A stretch of DNA of 64,000 nt from Scilla litardierei. Lineage: Eukaryota; Streptophyta; Magnoliopsida; Asparagales; Asparagaceae. The notes beneath the pieces were generated by a model. That model did not search any database and was not told where the DNA came from. It saw nothing but the letters and a program-made list of their open reading frames with translations. This document shows, piece after piece, positions 1-11,579 of the stretch. How positions within the stretch are numbered: the stretch's first letter is position 1; each line of letters starts with the position of its first letter. The position numbers and the translations under genes were made by a program. The DNA is taken from NCBI GenBank assembly GCA_030789695.1, contig CM061132.1, positions 149,800,597 through 149,864,596 of the forward strand, read 5' to 3'.

Positions 1-187
1 GAAATCATAATTCATACGTCCGCTCCTTAACTCCTAAAGTTTACCCGTTTTCCCCCAAACCCGTGTCACCCTCCTTTAGGAGGACTGATACATTCCTCAT
101 TCTCACTCTCAGTTTTCAAGATATTACTTCGTTTGTCAACGAATCATCTAGCGGACTTGAATACCGCTTTAACCAACTTTTAACAAT

Positions 188-220
<33 letters not shown>

Positions 221-1740
221 TCAATTAAAGAATTGCATGGAATATCATCACAAACTCATCGTTATGAACATACTAATGTGAAAGCATAAACAAATTGGAC
301 TTAAATATTATTGAATATTTCATGAACCATCTGCATAACTACATGTATCAAGAGCATGTCATTGAGAACATGATTAGCACAAACAAACTTAACTTCAAAC
401 AAAACTACACCATGATAAGCACTAAGCAAAATTAGCATTTGAATCTGTCAAAACTGTTACAGCAGAAAGAATATCACTTTTAGCCTATCTACAGTCAGAA
501 TTGATGTCTGGTCCCTTCACGAAAGTTGGATATATGGGTGTTTTCCTTTCACTGACCAATTTTCATAAGCTCAGTTGACATATGTGATTTATGGTGGATT
601 TTCTCCTAACAGATATAATTTCAGCATTCTGAACCAGAAACTGAGTTCAGTTCAAGTCCATTTTTCTATAAGTTACAGACAGAATTAAAATCTAAAAAAA
701 TTATGGGTTGAAGATCTTGAAGTCAGCTTTCCAACGGCAGCAAGATCATAATATTTTATAAAGTGTGCATGGAGTTATACTCGTTTTACTGAAATGTGTC
801 AAAACTGTCTAAAAACAGACCAGTTTTAGAAACTGAATTTTTACCCTAGTTTTCAGTCCGAATTTGCAAAACTTGTAAACATGAAAGTTATTAAGGACTA
901 CAATATGAGTAACATATATTTTTTTCATGCATTTCTATGTAGCCAATTAAGTGCAGCAGCTAACAAAGTTTCAGCCAATTCTGTGTAAATTCCAGAATTT
1001 TGTTCATCTAGCTAATTCCACATAACATATTAACATAAATGGAATTCCTAATCCTAAAACTAAATCCTACTATAAGTGAAAGGAATTTCTACCTTAACAA
1101 GTCCTCCAAAATTTTCTCTTGCCCTTCTTAATCCTTGATGAATCTTGGGCTCATAGTCTCCTTCTCCAACTTTGGCCTCCAAAAGATGGATTTTGAGGAA
1201 TTTAGGTGTTAGAATAATAAAGAAAAGCCATGGTTTCTTGGTGGAGGGATGGGTGGTGATTTAGGAGGAGGGAGGTGGTGGAATGGTGGAGAAATGGGGA
1301 TGAAAGGGAGAGAATTTTCAGCCATAGCTGAAATGAGATGGAGAGAGGGAGATTTTGGTTTTTGTTTCATGCCTTGAAAATTGTATTTCCCTAAAATCCT
1401 CTCATCCACAAATCTTAGTCAAAGTTAAGCCATGTGTACTCTTATTAGCTCACAAGATGCCACCTAATGTGTTGTGTTGTCATGGTAAAGAAAATTGGGA
1501 TTTTCTATTTTTAAGAAAAATAGAAATACATGAAGAAATACTTCATACAATCCAAATACACGTATTCCTCCAAATACTCTCATTTACTAAAATCAATTAA
1601 TGAGTTTAAAACCATTTAAAAATAATTCCTATACCAAATAATTAAAGGAAAAATACAATCATATTCCCGAAAAATATATGTACGTATTTACTCCCAAAAA
1701 TACGTACATATATACGTATATAGGGATATGGGGTATTACA
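1..1740. other. AT-rich non-coding DNA, no gene recognised
   Basis: I see no convincing coding sequence. The longest open frames are short and low in complexity; one on the minus strand at 1209-1409 is a proline-rich translation of a purine-rich stretch. Phrases near 700-900 about slowly diverging AT-rich DNA recall LTR sequence of chromovirus-type gypsy elements, but I found no TG...CA ends or target duplication to prove it. The stretch ends where the truncated copia reverse transcriptase begins, at about 1741. Confidence 0.5.
188..220. repeat. (ATC)11 microsatellite
   Basis: Eleven perfect ATC units follow one another. It lies outside any recognised gene. A likely length-variable simple repeat. 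Confidence 0.95.
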
Positions 1741-4400
1741 ATCCATATGAAACTTACGTAGAAGTTTCTTTGTATAATTTGATTGGTGTAATATGATTCC
1801 ACCTCGTAGGTGTTCAATCTGTAAGCCAAGACAATACTTTGTTTTGCCTAGGTCTTTCATCTCAAAAGTATGCTTTAGGCTTTCAGATATCTCATTGATC
1901 TCTGCAGGAGATCCTATGAGATTTAAGTCATCAACATATACTCCTATGATGTCGAATCCTGTTCCCGTTCTTTTGATAAAGATACACAGGCAGACTTTAT
2001 TATTTGTGAATCCTTGCTGTGCAAGGAAATCACTAAGTCTGTTATACCACATTTTGCCCGATTGCTTTAGACCATATAATGATTATGCAGCCTTACAGAG
2101 AATACGTCCCGAGGTATCTCTTTCATCTTTGGGGGTAGATTAAACCCATCAGAAAGTCTCATATAGATCTTTTTATCTATATCGCCATATAGATATGCAG
2201 TCACAACGTCCATGAGCTGCATTTCTAGGCATTCCAGAGAAGGTAGGCTTATTAATCGGAATGTGTTCGCATTCATGACCGGGGAATATGTATCTTCGTA
2301 ATCAATCCCCGGTCTTTGGGAAAAACCCTGGGCTACAAGGCGTGCCTTGTAGCGAACGATCACATTATCTTCATTTCTTTTTCTTATGAAAATCCACTTA
2401 TATCCCACAGGCTTTACACCTACTGGTGTTTGGACTACTGGTCCAAAGACTTTGCGTTTCAAAAGTGAGTCCAGCTCTACTCTTATTGCATCGTCCCACT
2501 TTGGCCAATCATCTCTGTGTTTACATTCGGCTAGAGATCGTGGTTCGATGTCATCGTCGTATTCAGCGACATGAATGGTAATATCGAACGCAAAATCGTC
2601 GTCGATGACTATGCTATGTCTGTCAAGTACCTCTCCAGTACGTGCAAAATTTAAAGATGTTTCTCCTATTGTTTCCTCTGCAGGGGAAATACGGAGGGGA
2701 GAGGTTGCTGGTCTGAGCTCAGCATCCTGTGGAGGGATAATCTTATTATCTCCATGAATATTCCTCTTTCGAGGAACTTTATCTTTTAAACCTTGTATTC
2801 GTCCTCTTTTCAATTGAGGTACAGCCAATTCTGCTGCTGGTGGATTACATCCATCTATGGGGATGTCAATCCTAGCTGGCGTGTTAGCAGCAGGGACATG
2901 TGAACGGACAATCTTCTGGTTGTCCGTGAACTTATCCGGTAAAAGATGTACTGTATTCTGAATGTGAAGGATCTTCAGGATCTCATCTTCACACAGATTA
3001 GTACGCGGATCATTTAGGGACAAAGACTTCTGGTCCCAAGTAATGGTCTCAGTTGCTTCAGGCTTCTTAGACTGTGTGCCTAGTTTAGAAAAAATTTTCT
3101 CATCGAATTCACAGTCAGCAAGACATGCCTTAAATGCGTCTCCTGTGAGGGGTTCAAGGTATCTGATAATAGAGGGCGAATCAAACCCAATATAGATACC
3201 TAGACGACGCTGAGGACCCATTTTGGTCCTCTGATGTGGTGCTATTGGGACATATACCGCACAACCAAACACTCTCAAATGAGAGATATCTGGAGGTGCG
3301 CCATATGCAAGTTGTATCGGGGATAATGTATGACCTCCAGAGGGTCTTATCCTAATAAGTGATGCGGCATGTAAAATTGCATGCCCCAAGCATCCACCGG
3401 CAACTGGGATTGCATAAGCAATGGACGTGCAATCCATTGGAGTCTCTTTATAAGGGACTCAGCTAATCCGTTCTGGGTGTGAACATGTGCTACTGGATGT
3501 TCAACTTCAATACCAGTTGTCCGGCAATAGTCTTCAAAGACTTGTGAAGTAAATTTGCCCGCATTATCAAGATGTAGTTTCATGATATGGTTATTGGAGA
3601 AATGAGCCCGCAACTTTATTATTTGTGCCAATAGCTTTGGAAAAGCTAGGTTGCGGGTGGACAAGAGGCACACATAAGACCATGTAGTGGATGCATCAAT
3701 CAGTACCATGAAGTACCGAAATGGGCCACTTGCAGGGTGAATAGACCCGTAAATGTCACCATGAATTCTCTCAAGGAAGCCAGGAGATTCCTATCCCACT
3801 TTCAGGAGGGAGGGTCTCGTTATCAGTTTTCCCTTGAAACAAGGGGGACAAGGAAATTCACCCTTATATAGAATCTTCAGGTTCTTCAAGTTATGTCCAC
3901 GGGATTCAGTGATGATGCGTCGCATCATAGCTGATCCAGGGTGACCAAGTATGTTGTGCCAGAGTTCGAACTCTGGCAATGATGGGCACGTCTGGTGCTC
4001 AGTCATATTGGCTTCTATTGGTTGAATGTGTGTATGGTAGAGACCCGACGGGAGTCCCTTGAATCGTTCGTAGATGATCTTCTGGCCATCTTTTTGACGA
4101 GTTACATACAGATATTCAACTTTATTTACATCTCTGGTTTCTAAGTGATATCCGTTTAAACGAATATCCTTGAAACTTATGAGTTCCTATTTGATTTAGA
4201 ATAGAATAATGCATTCTTTATTTGAAGTCTTGTGTTATTTGGGAGCAATATTATTGCTTCACCAGATCCTTCGATTATTTTGGACAGGCCTGAAATTGTG
4301 ATAACAGGACCGTCATATTTATTTATGCTATTAAAACAGCAATGTTCGCGAAGGATTGTGTGCGTCGAGGCACTGTCCACTAGGCAATCATACTTCATCT
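1741..4400 (-). pseudogene. pol: copia pol (protease, integrase, RT), broken and 3'-truncated
   Basis: The domains appear in order on the minus strand. The aspartic protease lies at 4398-4177 with the active-site block LVDSASTHTIL. A GAG-pre-integrase block lies at 4006-3791 (LWHNILGHPGSAMM). The integrase core lies at 3709-3347 and includes HLDNAGKFTSQVFEDYC and the QNGLAE block. The integrase tail and linker run 3437-2500. Reverse transcriptase follows (YKARLVAQGFSQRPGIDYEDTYSPV, then the catalytic YVDD near 1940). Frames change between protease and integrase, within integrase, and within RT near 2060. RT ends at about 1741 just after its YVDD half, so RNase H is missing. Family membership is clear from the RVT_2-type motifs; the gene cannot make a working polyprotein. 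Confidence 0.9.
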
Positions 4401-4521
4401 ATATAAGCAAAACGAAATTTTATTTAAGTAAATGTAAAATGACATTTAAATAAAAGTTCGTACGAAAGCAAACTAAAGCTGAAGCAACATATAATTTTAA
4501 ATGCATAGATAAAGATAGGGC

Positions 4522-5538
4522 TCAATTGAGCAGGTTGTCATTCTCGAAGTCTTTTGTAGTGAAAATCGTTGGTGGCTGAATAGCCGCCAAGTTTGTTTCA
4601 GGCAGAGACTTCTGGCTCGCTTGATATAGTTCCTGGAGGTGGCGAGGAGTGCGGCAGTTTCTGGACCAATGTCCAGTCATGCCACATCTATGGCATTTAT
4701 CCTCCCAGTTCTTCTTAGGAATTGACACTAGCTTGATCAGTGTTTTTATGCTTCAATGTGAAGTTTCTCTTTCCTTTGTTGTTGTTGTTGTTGGTCTGGG
4801 GTGCTGCACCTCGGGTTTTCTTCATTACAGATTTCCCTTTGTTATTTTTAGCCTTCTTCTTGTTTTTCCACTTCTGGGGAGAAACATGGTGGGCTTCAGG
4901 GATAGGGGCAGTACCAGCAGGACGTAAATTATGAGTAGTAAGCAGTAAATCTCTATTCTGCTCTGCCCTAAGGAGGCAAGAGATCAAATCAGAGAATTTC
5001 GTGAAGTTACGTTCACGATACTGCTGCATGAGGATTGCATCTTTCTCGTGAAACGAGTTAAATGTTTTTTCCAACATGCGTTGCTCAGTCACTTCTTCAC
5101 CGCACAACTTCAGGCATGAGATGATATTATGAAGTGCAGAGTTATACTCAGCAACGGACTTATAGTCCTGAAGTTTGAGGTTTTCCCACTCATAACTGGC
5201 ACGTGGTAATATTACATCAATTTGATGTTTATACCGTGCCTCCAGCGCTGTCCACAACTCAATTGGGTCCTCTACCGTAAGGTATTCGGCCTTTAAGGTC
5301 CGATCTATATGTCTCCTAATATAGATAATGGCTTTCGCCTTATCCACATCGGAGACAGTGGTAGGAGTGCTGCTAGATGTAGCAGAAGCATCGGCCGCTG
5401 CTGGGACCGATGAAGAATCCAAAATTGAGCCAAGGAGGGCCATCGAACACAATTGGAACTTCAGGTCCACTCACCAACTCAGGTAATTTTTTTGCAGCAT
5501 CAAGGACCTCGAAATCGACGCCTGCCAATTTTGCCATT
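4522..5538 (-). pseudogene. gag: copia gag with CCHC zinc knuckle, internally deleted
   Basis: This encoded the capsid/nucleocapsid protein of the copia element. It starts with ATG at 5538 (MAKLAGVDFEVLDAAKK), the usual opening of this gag type, but the frame is then disturbed and the segment between the N-terminus and the block at about 5370 is shorter than expected, so part of the N-terminal region has been deleted. The block from 5370 to 4715 is a UBN2-type gag (KAKAIIYIRRHIDRTLKAEYL ... LQDYKSVAEYNSALH). It ends in a lysine/asparagine-rich linker. After a frameshift near 4720 the zinc knuckle CHRCGMTGHWSRNC follows at about 4700-4655 (pattern C-x2-C-x4-H-x4-C). Confidence 0.87.
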
Positions 5539-6580
5539 TATCTATGCAATTTAAAACAAGCATGAATTAATTAAGATGTAAATACAAGAATAAAGTAAAA
5601 AAATAAGTAAAATGTGGGGATCGGCCAGATACCCAAAAACGTACAAAGTCCAAAGTCCGATTTACAGTTCATAAAGAAAGGAAAAAATACAAGTTGGAAA
5701 CCCAGAAGGGGTCCCTATCAATTGCAAATTTCCCCTCCATCTTCATATGTTGGTACACCGGTCTTTGGCATCAATACATTCAATCCTCACTTACAAATTC
5801 TCTCATAAGAAAATAAAAGTGCAAGGAATTTTAAAGGTATCAAACTGGCCGATCCCAAATACACATTTTAACTTATATAAACATCCATGCAGTTTTAAAT
5901 ATGCTACTGGCACAAAGAAAACAACCATGCATATAACTCAGGCATATATGATATGGAAAAGGAAACTATAAAATATAATAATCTCTCGGACCACGGGGAG
6001 ACGTCATACACCGTTAAGTTAGAGGACTAACGGTAGAGCGGTCGCTGGATCCTTAAGATAATTATATTTTGAAAAATTCTAATAATCCATAAATAATAAT
6101 GCAAGAGTAACTTTTAAAATAGTAATAGAAATTTGATTAACTGGGCTACAGGCCCAAACAAGAAATTATAATAAATTATTATTATGATTGGGGCTACATG
6201 CCCATAAGTAAAAAAATTATCATTTTAATTATCAATTTAAATTATCTGGGCTTCTGGACCAAATAACCAAACAAAATAAATTATTTTTTGTAATATGGAC
6301 TGCAGGCCCATAAGGTAATTTAAGCACATTTTAATTTTCATTTTTATGTACTAGGCTTCGGGCCTAATAAACAGCCCAACAAATTTATCAAACAGTTTTG
6401 GGCTGTAAAATTTAAAATCAATTTTAACTTAAACCCAAAAAAACAAATTTTAGGGTTGATGAATGCCAAAAATCCCCAAACCCTCATCTAACATATTGTG
6501 TCCCATCCTCTCCCCTTTATCTATGCAAAACAACTCCCTTCGGTGTTGCCGATCAGAGGCAGAGGTGAGTACGATGAAAG
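5539..6580 (-). other. copia leader region, upstream of gag
   Basis: No open frame of substance is seen. On the minus strand this is the untranslated leader between the presumed LTR and gag. It is AT-rich except for short GGGC/GCCC-containing blocks (see the separate entry). Confidence 0.5.
6139..6410. repeat. Array of imperfect GGGCT...GGCCC motifs
   Basis: Six or seven short blocks of the form GGGCTnCnGGCCCA recur about every 50-60 bp (near 6143, 6191, 6247, 6298, 6353 and 6400) in otherwise AT-rich DNA. Each block is a short inverted repeat. Such GGCCCA/TGGGCC words also serve as binding sites in plant promoters, but there is no direct evidence of function here. Confidence 0.6.
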
Positions 6581-6611
<31 letters not shown>

Positions 6612-6709
6612 ACGCAGGGGGGAGGCGCTGATGAACCCCCCGCCGCCGGGGGGGGGCTGACGACGGAAGGCCCCCTGCCGGTGGGAGGCACTGTGAACCC
6701 CCCGTCGTC

Positions 6710-6740
<31 letters not shown>

Positions 6741-7075
6741 GTCGACCGAAGGCCCCCCTTACGGGGGGAGGCGCTGTGAACCCCCCTGCAGGGGGGAGGG
6801 GGTTGTCGACCAAAGGCCCCACTGCGGGTGGGGTGGGGGGAGGCGCTGTGAACCCCCCCATCATCGGGGGGGAGGGGTTGTCGACCATAGGCCACCCTGC
6901 CGGGGGGAGGCGATCCGGGGGGGGTGCGCAGTCAAGGGCCCCCCTTCCCAGGGGGTCGGAATCCCCCCGCTGCCGGTGCGGGGGGGGGGGGGGGGGGGGG
7001 GTGCGTAGTCAGGGGCCTCCCCTTCGGGGAGTGGGGGGTGGGGAGCAACGAACGGACCCCCCATTCGGGGGCAGT
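6581..7075. repeat. G/C-homopolymer-rich minisatellite in the copia leader
   Basis: The block opens with 30 consecutive C (6581-6610). It contains a run of 29 G (6710-6738) and another of 22 G (6980-7001). Between them a unit of about 55-60 bp recurs roughly four times, marked by GGAGGCGCTGTGAACCCCCC followed by TTGTCGACC and AAGGCCCC. The runs on either side of each unit are complementary, so both strands can fold into long G:C hairpins, and the G runs are strong quadruplex candidates. The open frames seen here in several frames are only translations of this repeat. Confidence 0.9.
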
Positions 7076-7387
7076 GAACATAGGTTTTTTTATTTAATAA
7101 TTATCAAATTGACATAGATTTATACATGCCTATAGAATAAGCTTTGTAAAATCATAGTTATCAATATATTGTAATTTTCTATGTGTTCAAAAGAGTTTAC
7201 CTCTAGATCAAAGATATATGGACGATTGTAAAAAGAGAAGATCCGTAGAAATAAAAATCCACGCTCCTAATATGCCAAAAAGGATCGCCGCAACGGTTCG
7301 CCGCAACAATAGATTCCTTCGCGTGTAGGGGTTTATTTTTTGAGGGGAGACGAGATGAAAAGCTCAAGAGATGAGAGCTTTACGTGC
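7076..7387 (-). other. copia leader start, possible primer-binding region
   Basis: AT-rich, no coding sequence. On the minus strand the sequence right after the presumed LTR end reads GCACGTAAAGCTCTC. It resembles the region next to the LTR in plant copia elements but is not a clean match to the usual initiator-Met primer site, so I do not call a definite primer-binding site. Confidence 0.35.
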
Positions 7388-7569
7388 TGATAACGTGTTG
7401 GAAAATATTGAAAGAAGAGTAACCATGGAAAATAGCCATGGTTCTATATTTATAAAATTCATAGGGTATACCAAGAGACACCTAGACACCAAAGGTCTCC
7501 ATTTCACTAAGAGTGGGGGAGTAACGCAGGGATAAGTGGTGGGGAGGCCAAAGGCCTCCCCCACTCACA
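7388..7569 (-). repeat. Probable short copia LTR
   Basis: On the minus strand it runs from TGTGAGTGGGGG to ACGTTATCA, 182 bp. It lies downstream of an RNase H remnant and upstream of a copia leader and gag, which is where an LTR shared by two head-to-tail copies would be. It contains an inverted repeat (GGGGGAGGCC / GGCCTCCCCC) and an AT-rich TATA-like segment. No second copy is in the window to fix its ends, so the borders are approximate. Confidence 0.5.
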
Positions 7570-7711
7570 ACAAGAGTACAGATTTTGAGTTTTATGACCG
7601 GTTTTTTTCCTTTTTATAAATGATATATAATTTAGATATTGTGTTCTATCTTTATATGTTAGAGGGAGTAGATTTGAATTTTGTGATACAACATCACGAC
7701 CTCGTTGAATT

Positions 7712-8190
7712 TCAAGTATAACATGAAATTTTCTCACAAAGTCTAGATTTCTTGTGAGATTTTGGTTCCTTGACATGGAGAATAGCTGCATTGCTAGCAC
7801 AATACAAATGTATTGGATCAATACTTGAGGGAACCACTCCTATCTTAGTAACAAATTCGTTTGTCCAATCTGCATCCTTTGCTGCGATATACTTTGTTTC
7901 CATTTAGAGTCTATCACTGATCTTGCTTGGAACTCTTCCAATTTATTGCTTTTTCTTGTAAAGCGAAAATGTATCATGACATTGATTTGTTATCGTCCAC
8001 GTTACTTTAGAAATTGTAATAAGTAAATTACTCCCCTGAGAGATTACTGTTACCGTCATAAACCAAGAACATATTTGTCGTCCTTCTCAAGTATCTAATT
8101 ATACTCTTCATGACAATCTAGGCATTTACCGGGATTATATTGATATCGACTGACGAAACTAAGAGTGTATGTGACATCAAATATAGTACT
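7712..8190 (-). pseudogene. copia RT/RNase H remnant
   Basis: The minus strand from 8190 reads as the end of copia reverse transcriptase and the start of RNase H (VSRYQYNPGK, then, after frame changes, METKYIAAKDADW near 7903 and YCASNAAILHVKEPKSHKKS near 7800). In intact relatives these are the SRY.ANPG block and the E.EY.A / D.A/S/N.AI...P..H.R.K RNase H blocks. The N-terminal side is cut off where the Tat-A LTR begins at 8191. Below 7712 a non-coding stretch leads to the probable LTR. It cannot be the missing end of the copia copy at 1741-5538 in simple order, because it lies on the other side of that copy's leader. Confidence 0.75.
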
Positions 8191-8917
8191 TGTTAAGGCC
8201 AAAAATTGATTGAGACAGTTGTAAAGCTGACGTAGACTCGAGATGCTGATTCGGAGACTCGTCAACAGTTAGAGTGGGACCCTCGGTTGGAAGAACCAGG
8301 GTCGAGTGATGGTAGTTGAAGATGATGCGACGTTCGATCGACGTTCGAGCGGTAGTTGCGTCGATTGTTTGAGGCTGGGAGGCTCGATGTCGACCTTCTA
8401 CGTTGGATGATGACCATCGATCTCAACCACAGGGACTCGTTAGGAGCGTCGGATCTGGGTTCCGACCCAAATCTCCTCCGATTCTTAAGTTAGTATGAGA
8501 GAGAGTGAGCTTGGTGTAGCTGAGATCGACCCACGAAGGTTCATCTCAGGACAGGCGGTGCAATCTCGAATGTATAAGAAGTATAAGCTGCGAAAGTAGA
8601 GTTCTATGTCTTAGACCTCATACCTTGGTATTGGAACCCTTTTACCTTCGTTCTTTGGTCTATTTATAGGTAATTCCCCCTTGATGATATGTAACCGTCC
8701 CTCATTAATTTGAGTACAATCTTCTTCGGGATTCGAGTTAACGGCCGCCTATTTACTCGGCCCCAAAAACTTTTTCCTAAATGTTACCGCCAGCCTAGTG
8801 GTTAAATGACCCATTCGTCTGACTCAGCTGTACCCCACTATGAGCCTGGGGGGGATCGGGTTGTGAATGCTAAATGGGTGCGGATACTCCAGTTGGATTC
8901 GTACCCGTGTACTAACA
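8191..8917 (-). repeat. Tat-A 3' LTR (727 bp)
   Basis: It begins TGTTAAGGCC and ends GTACTAACA on the plus strand, so the ends form the inverted repeat TGTTA...TAACA. The same ends bound the Tat-B LTR at 47701-48964. Directly outside, on the minus strand, lies the purine-rich GATGGGGGCCAT, a polypurine tract, which makes this the 3' LTR of a minus-strand element. Confidence 0.85.
8661..8668 (-). promoter_or_regulatory. TATA box of the Tat-A LTR promoter
   Basis: The minus strand reads CCTATAAATAGACC, a good plant TATA box inside the LTR, in the orientation of element transcription. Confidence 0.6.
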
Positions 8918-9121
8918 ATGGCCCCCATCATTCGCGTCTCAAAAATCACGCTGACTGGGACCGAATGATGAGTAATCTCCTTAATTGCGCACGGTTTTCG
9001 AAACATCTGATTTGATTTATACTGCCAAAACCCTTTCTCCTTTGGAGTGATCTCCACCGTTTCTCGTGGCTGGCCTTGGACACGTGTCATGCATCAGACA
9101 TCAACCGGTTGGATTTCTTCA

Positions 9122-9129
9122 TATAAAAG
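9122..9129 (+). promoter_or_regulatory. TATA box of the Tat-A antisense gene
   Basis: TATAAAAG lies 150 bp upstream of the ATG at 9279 and outside the LTR. Tat-B (49170-49177) and Tat-H (minus strand 46062-46055) have TATATAAG at nearly the same distance from their ATGs, which supports an internal antisense promoter. Confidence 0.7.
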
Positions 9130-9278
9130 AGAAAAGCGAGGAAGAAGAAGAGATCTTTCTGCTTCATCTTCTTCCCCGTTACGTAAGATTGCTTCTAGCG
9201 TCGCCTCCCCTAAGATCACCTGTTCCTTTTCAAGGTATCCCCCCTGTTCGACTCTAATTCTCTTTAGGTTCGTCAGGT

Positions 9279-11543
9279 ATGTTTGCTCCGGTCGTATTGA
9301 AAGAGCTGACCTACGAGGAGCTTGTGGGCACGGCTCCGGTCCCTTCGATGCGTGGAAGTTCCTGGAAAGTGAAAATGAGTTTGAATTGAGCCAAGCCTTC
9401 CCATTCGCCGAAGGAATCAGAGGTCGAAGGTCCCTGAAGTCATCTTAATTATGGCCCCTAGGTTTTCCCTCGATCTAACGCTGAGGTTTGGCAAGGTTGC
9501 TTCCGTGATCCTTTTAGGGTTAGAGTGCCTAATTCAGATGCGAGTGTATGTTTCCCATGGAAGAGTGAGGTTAGCGTGCCTAATTAAAGCTTTTTGCTTA
9601 GGACTCCGATTCCCCCTTCACCCCTTCATCGTGGAAGTTCTGTGCTCTTCGGAGCTTTCCATCTGTAGACTCGCACCTCAAGCTTTCCCTCACTTGGTTG
9701 TCTTCATCGAGTTGTGCGAGCTCTGCGGAGTCCGTCCGACACTTGGTCTATTCAGGTATTTATTTAGGATAATATCCGACCCTTACCAAGTATGGTACCA
9801 TATCGCTGCTCGCCCGGGCACGAGGCTCATATACGACCTTCCAATTTCCGACCTTGGGTGGAAGGATACTTTTGTATTTGTCATCCTTCCTGATCTGGGA
9901 CCATTGCTCAATGGTTTGAGTTCTCTGAACCCTGAGCTTGCGGAGGAGTCTCAGTTATCATCGAAGGAGGTCAGAGCCAGGTTGTCGCCGGGCGAGGCCG
10001 AGGCAATGAAGTCCCTTTTCAGTCGACCAATGCAAGAAAGGTCGATTCAGTATTTGTTGGATAATCACACGTTAAAGATCCTTCTATGGAGCTCGGGTAA
10101 TGTATCTCGACTCTATGTCTTTATCTCCACCACTTGCGATAATTATATTCGTTGACTGCAGATATGACTAATGAAAGCTGACGAAGTGGTTAGTCCAGTA
10201 TGGATCGAGTTTGGAGGGAGCAGTGGAAGAAGAAGATAACGGTTGAAAGGTCAGGCGCCTGTGCCGAGAGGTCAAGCACACGCGTTTAGGGATCCGGCTC
10301 TCGGTCTCCTCTCCAAATCCACCAGAGCTCTTCTTTCGAGGGGAGAGAGATTATGCAGAACTCCAGGCCTTCTTCCCAAGCTTTCACGAGAGAGGCCTAT
10401 AACCAGGCTCCCGTGCGGCCCGTTGTGCCCCTGGCTTCGGTCGTGGTTGCAGATCCACAGGTGGTGGTCGACATCGATGCTACCGATGTTGTTGAGCCGA
10501 CTAAAGCTATCAGCAAGAAGAGGGAGATGCCCTCCCATGGGGAGGAGGAGTTTGGAAAGAGGAGGCGAGTGGAGGAGGTGGATCCTTTGGAGAAAGGCAT
10601 GAGGGTCGCTCCTCTCAAGCCTCAGGGGATGGTAGAGACCCCTTCGGCGTCTCAGGCCCTAGTGATGCCCCTTCTGGATCAGTAGCCCTGGGGCGACATT
10701 GTGTCGTCCGTTCCTTTGGTCGGTTTGAATCCTGCTGAGTTTGATCGAGTGTTACTGCTCAATCGGCTTTCATCTTGATCCTCGGGGCCAGTACAAGGTG
10801 ACTTTCATCTACCTCCCTTCGCCACTGGAAAGGAGGAGTTGTCCTTAAGAGATTTTGGGAAGACTGCCCGGTTGGTGGAGAACTCGATTCTCCTTAGGGA
10901 TCTGGAGCCCCTGCAGAGGTTGGACCTCGAAAGGGTGGCTAATTTTTTCGTGGGGAGCGGATACCAGGTATGCTACCTGAGTCCTTGTTTATCGTCGTCC
11001 AAGTCAGTCGTTGTTTTGACTAACCCTCGTTTTTTGCAGATGTCCATTCTCAGATTCGTGCTGCGCGGTCAAGCTATCGACTTGATCGAAGGAGGTCGAC
11101 GTGTGGCAGACACGGAGCGCAAAGCGTTTGGCCTCGAGGCTCGGGCGAAGGAGGTAGATGAGGCCTTGAAGAAAGCCCTAGCGGATAAGGCAGTAGCCGA
11201 GTGGGCGGTTGCGGAGGCTAAGGAAAGCATGTCGTCACTATCGGGCCTTTACAAATATACCGAGCTTCAGTGGCGATTGGATAGGTCCCAGCTCGAGGAG
11301 GAGCTCGATGCCTCACAGAAGGAAACGGTCGAGCTTCAGACCAAAGCTTGCGACTCCAAGAGGTGGGTGGAAGCATGAAAGGTGGAGGCGACCGAGCTTC
11401 AGGCCAAAATCGCAGGGCTCGAGGAGGCCGCTACGAGGGAGAAGGCAGTGCTTAAGACAAAGTTTACAAAGGTGATGTAGGCCGTTTCTAGTGTCTTTGC
11501 GTCCGGAAGTGTTCCTCCTCCTTCCAAGGCCGACATGCCTTAG
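9279..11543 (+). pseudogene. Tat-A antisense gene, gypsy-type transposon (PF04195-like) protein
   Basis: The gene lies between the 3' LTR and the minisatellite, antisense to the element. ATG 9279 opens a short frame (MFAPVVLKEL). The main conserved block is at 9580-10096 (GLRFPLHPFIVEVLCSSELS ... FIELCELCGVRPTLGLFRYLF), which matches the plant 'putative gypsy-type transposon' domain. An intron of 65 bp (10097-10161, GT...AG, phase 1) and a second of 72 bp (10968-11039) are recognisable and occur at the same places in Tat-B. The last exon is a heptad-rich coiled coil (LEARAKEVDEALKKALADKA). The gene ends with SGSVPPPS and a stop at 11541-11543. Frameshifts near 9430 and stops after 10162 show decay. 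The function of this protein family is unknown. Confidence 0.8.
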
Positions 11544-11573
11544 TTTAGGCTTCATGTAATTTTCTTTCCTTCG

Positions 11574-11579
11574 AATAAA
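11574..11579 (+). terminator. Polyadenylation signal of the Tat-A antisense gene
   Basis: AATAAA begins 31 bp after the stop codon of the antisense gene, on its strand. Confidence 0.5.

Larger units (their letters stand above)
1741..7569 (-). mobile_element. Decayed Ty1/copia retrotransposon, minus strand
   Basis: Read on the minus strand, the order is probable 5' LTR (7569-7388), long leader (7387-5539), gag (from 5538), protease, integrase and reverse transcriptase, which is the copia order (integrase before RT). The element stops abruptly inside RT at about 1741, so the RNase H and 3' LTR of this copy are absent. Several frameshifts and a deletion in gag show that it is dead. The LTR assignment rests on position and on a copia-like sequence following it, and is less sure than the coding part. 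Confidence 0.8.

Noticed and set aside
188..1600. Short open frames in the first 1.7 kb as host genes
   Set aside because: No domain, no splice pattern, low complexity; nothing supports a gene.
6463..7117. Proline- and glycine-rich open frames of 65-124 codons on both strands
   Set aside because: They are translations of the C/G-run minisatellite in all frames, with no conserved domain.
9235..9267. GTATCC...TTTAG as a 5' untranslated intron of the Tat antisense gene (also 49286-49319)
   Set aside because: Only 33-34 bp long, below the size plants splice, although the borders are conserved in both copies.
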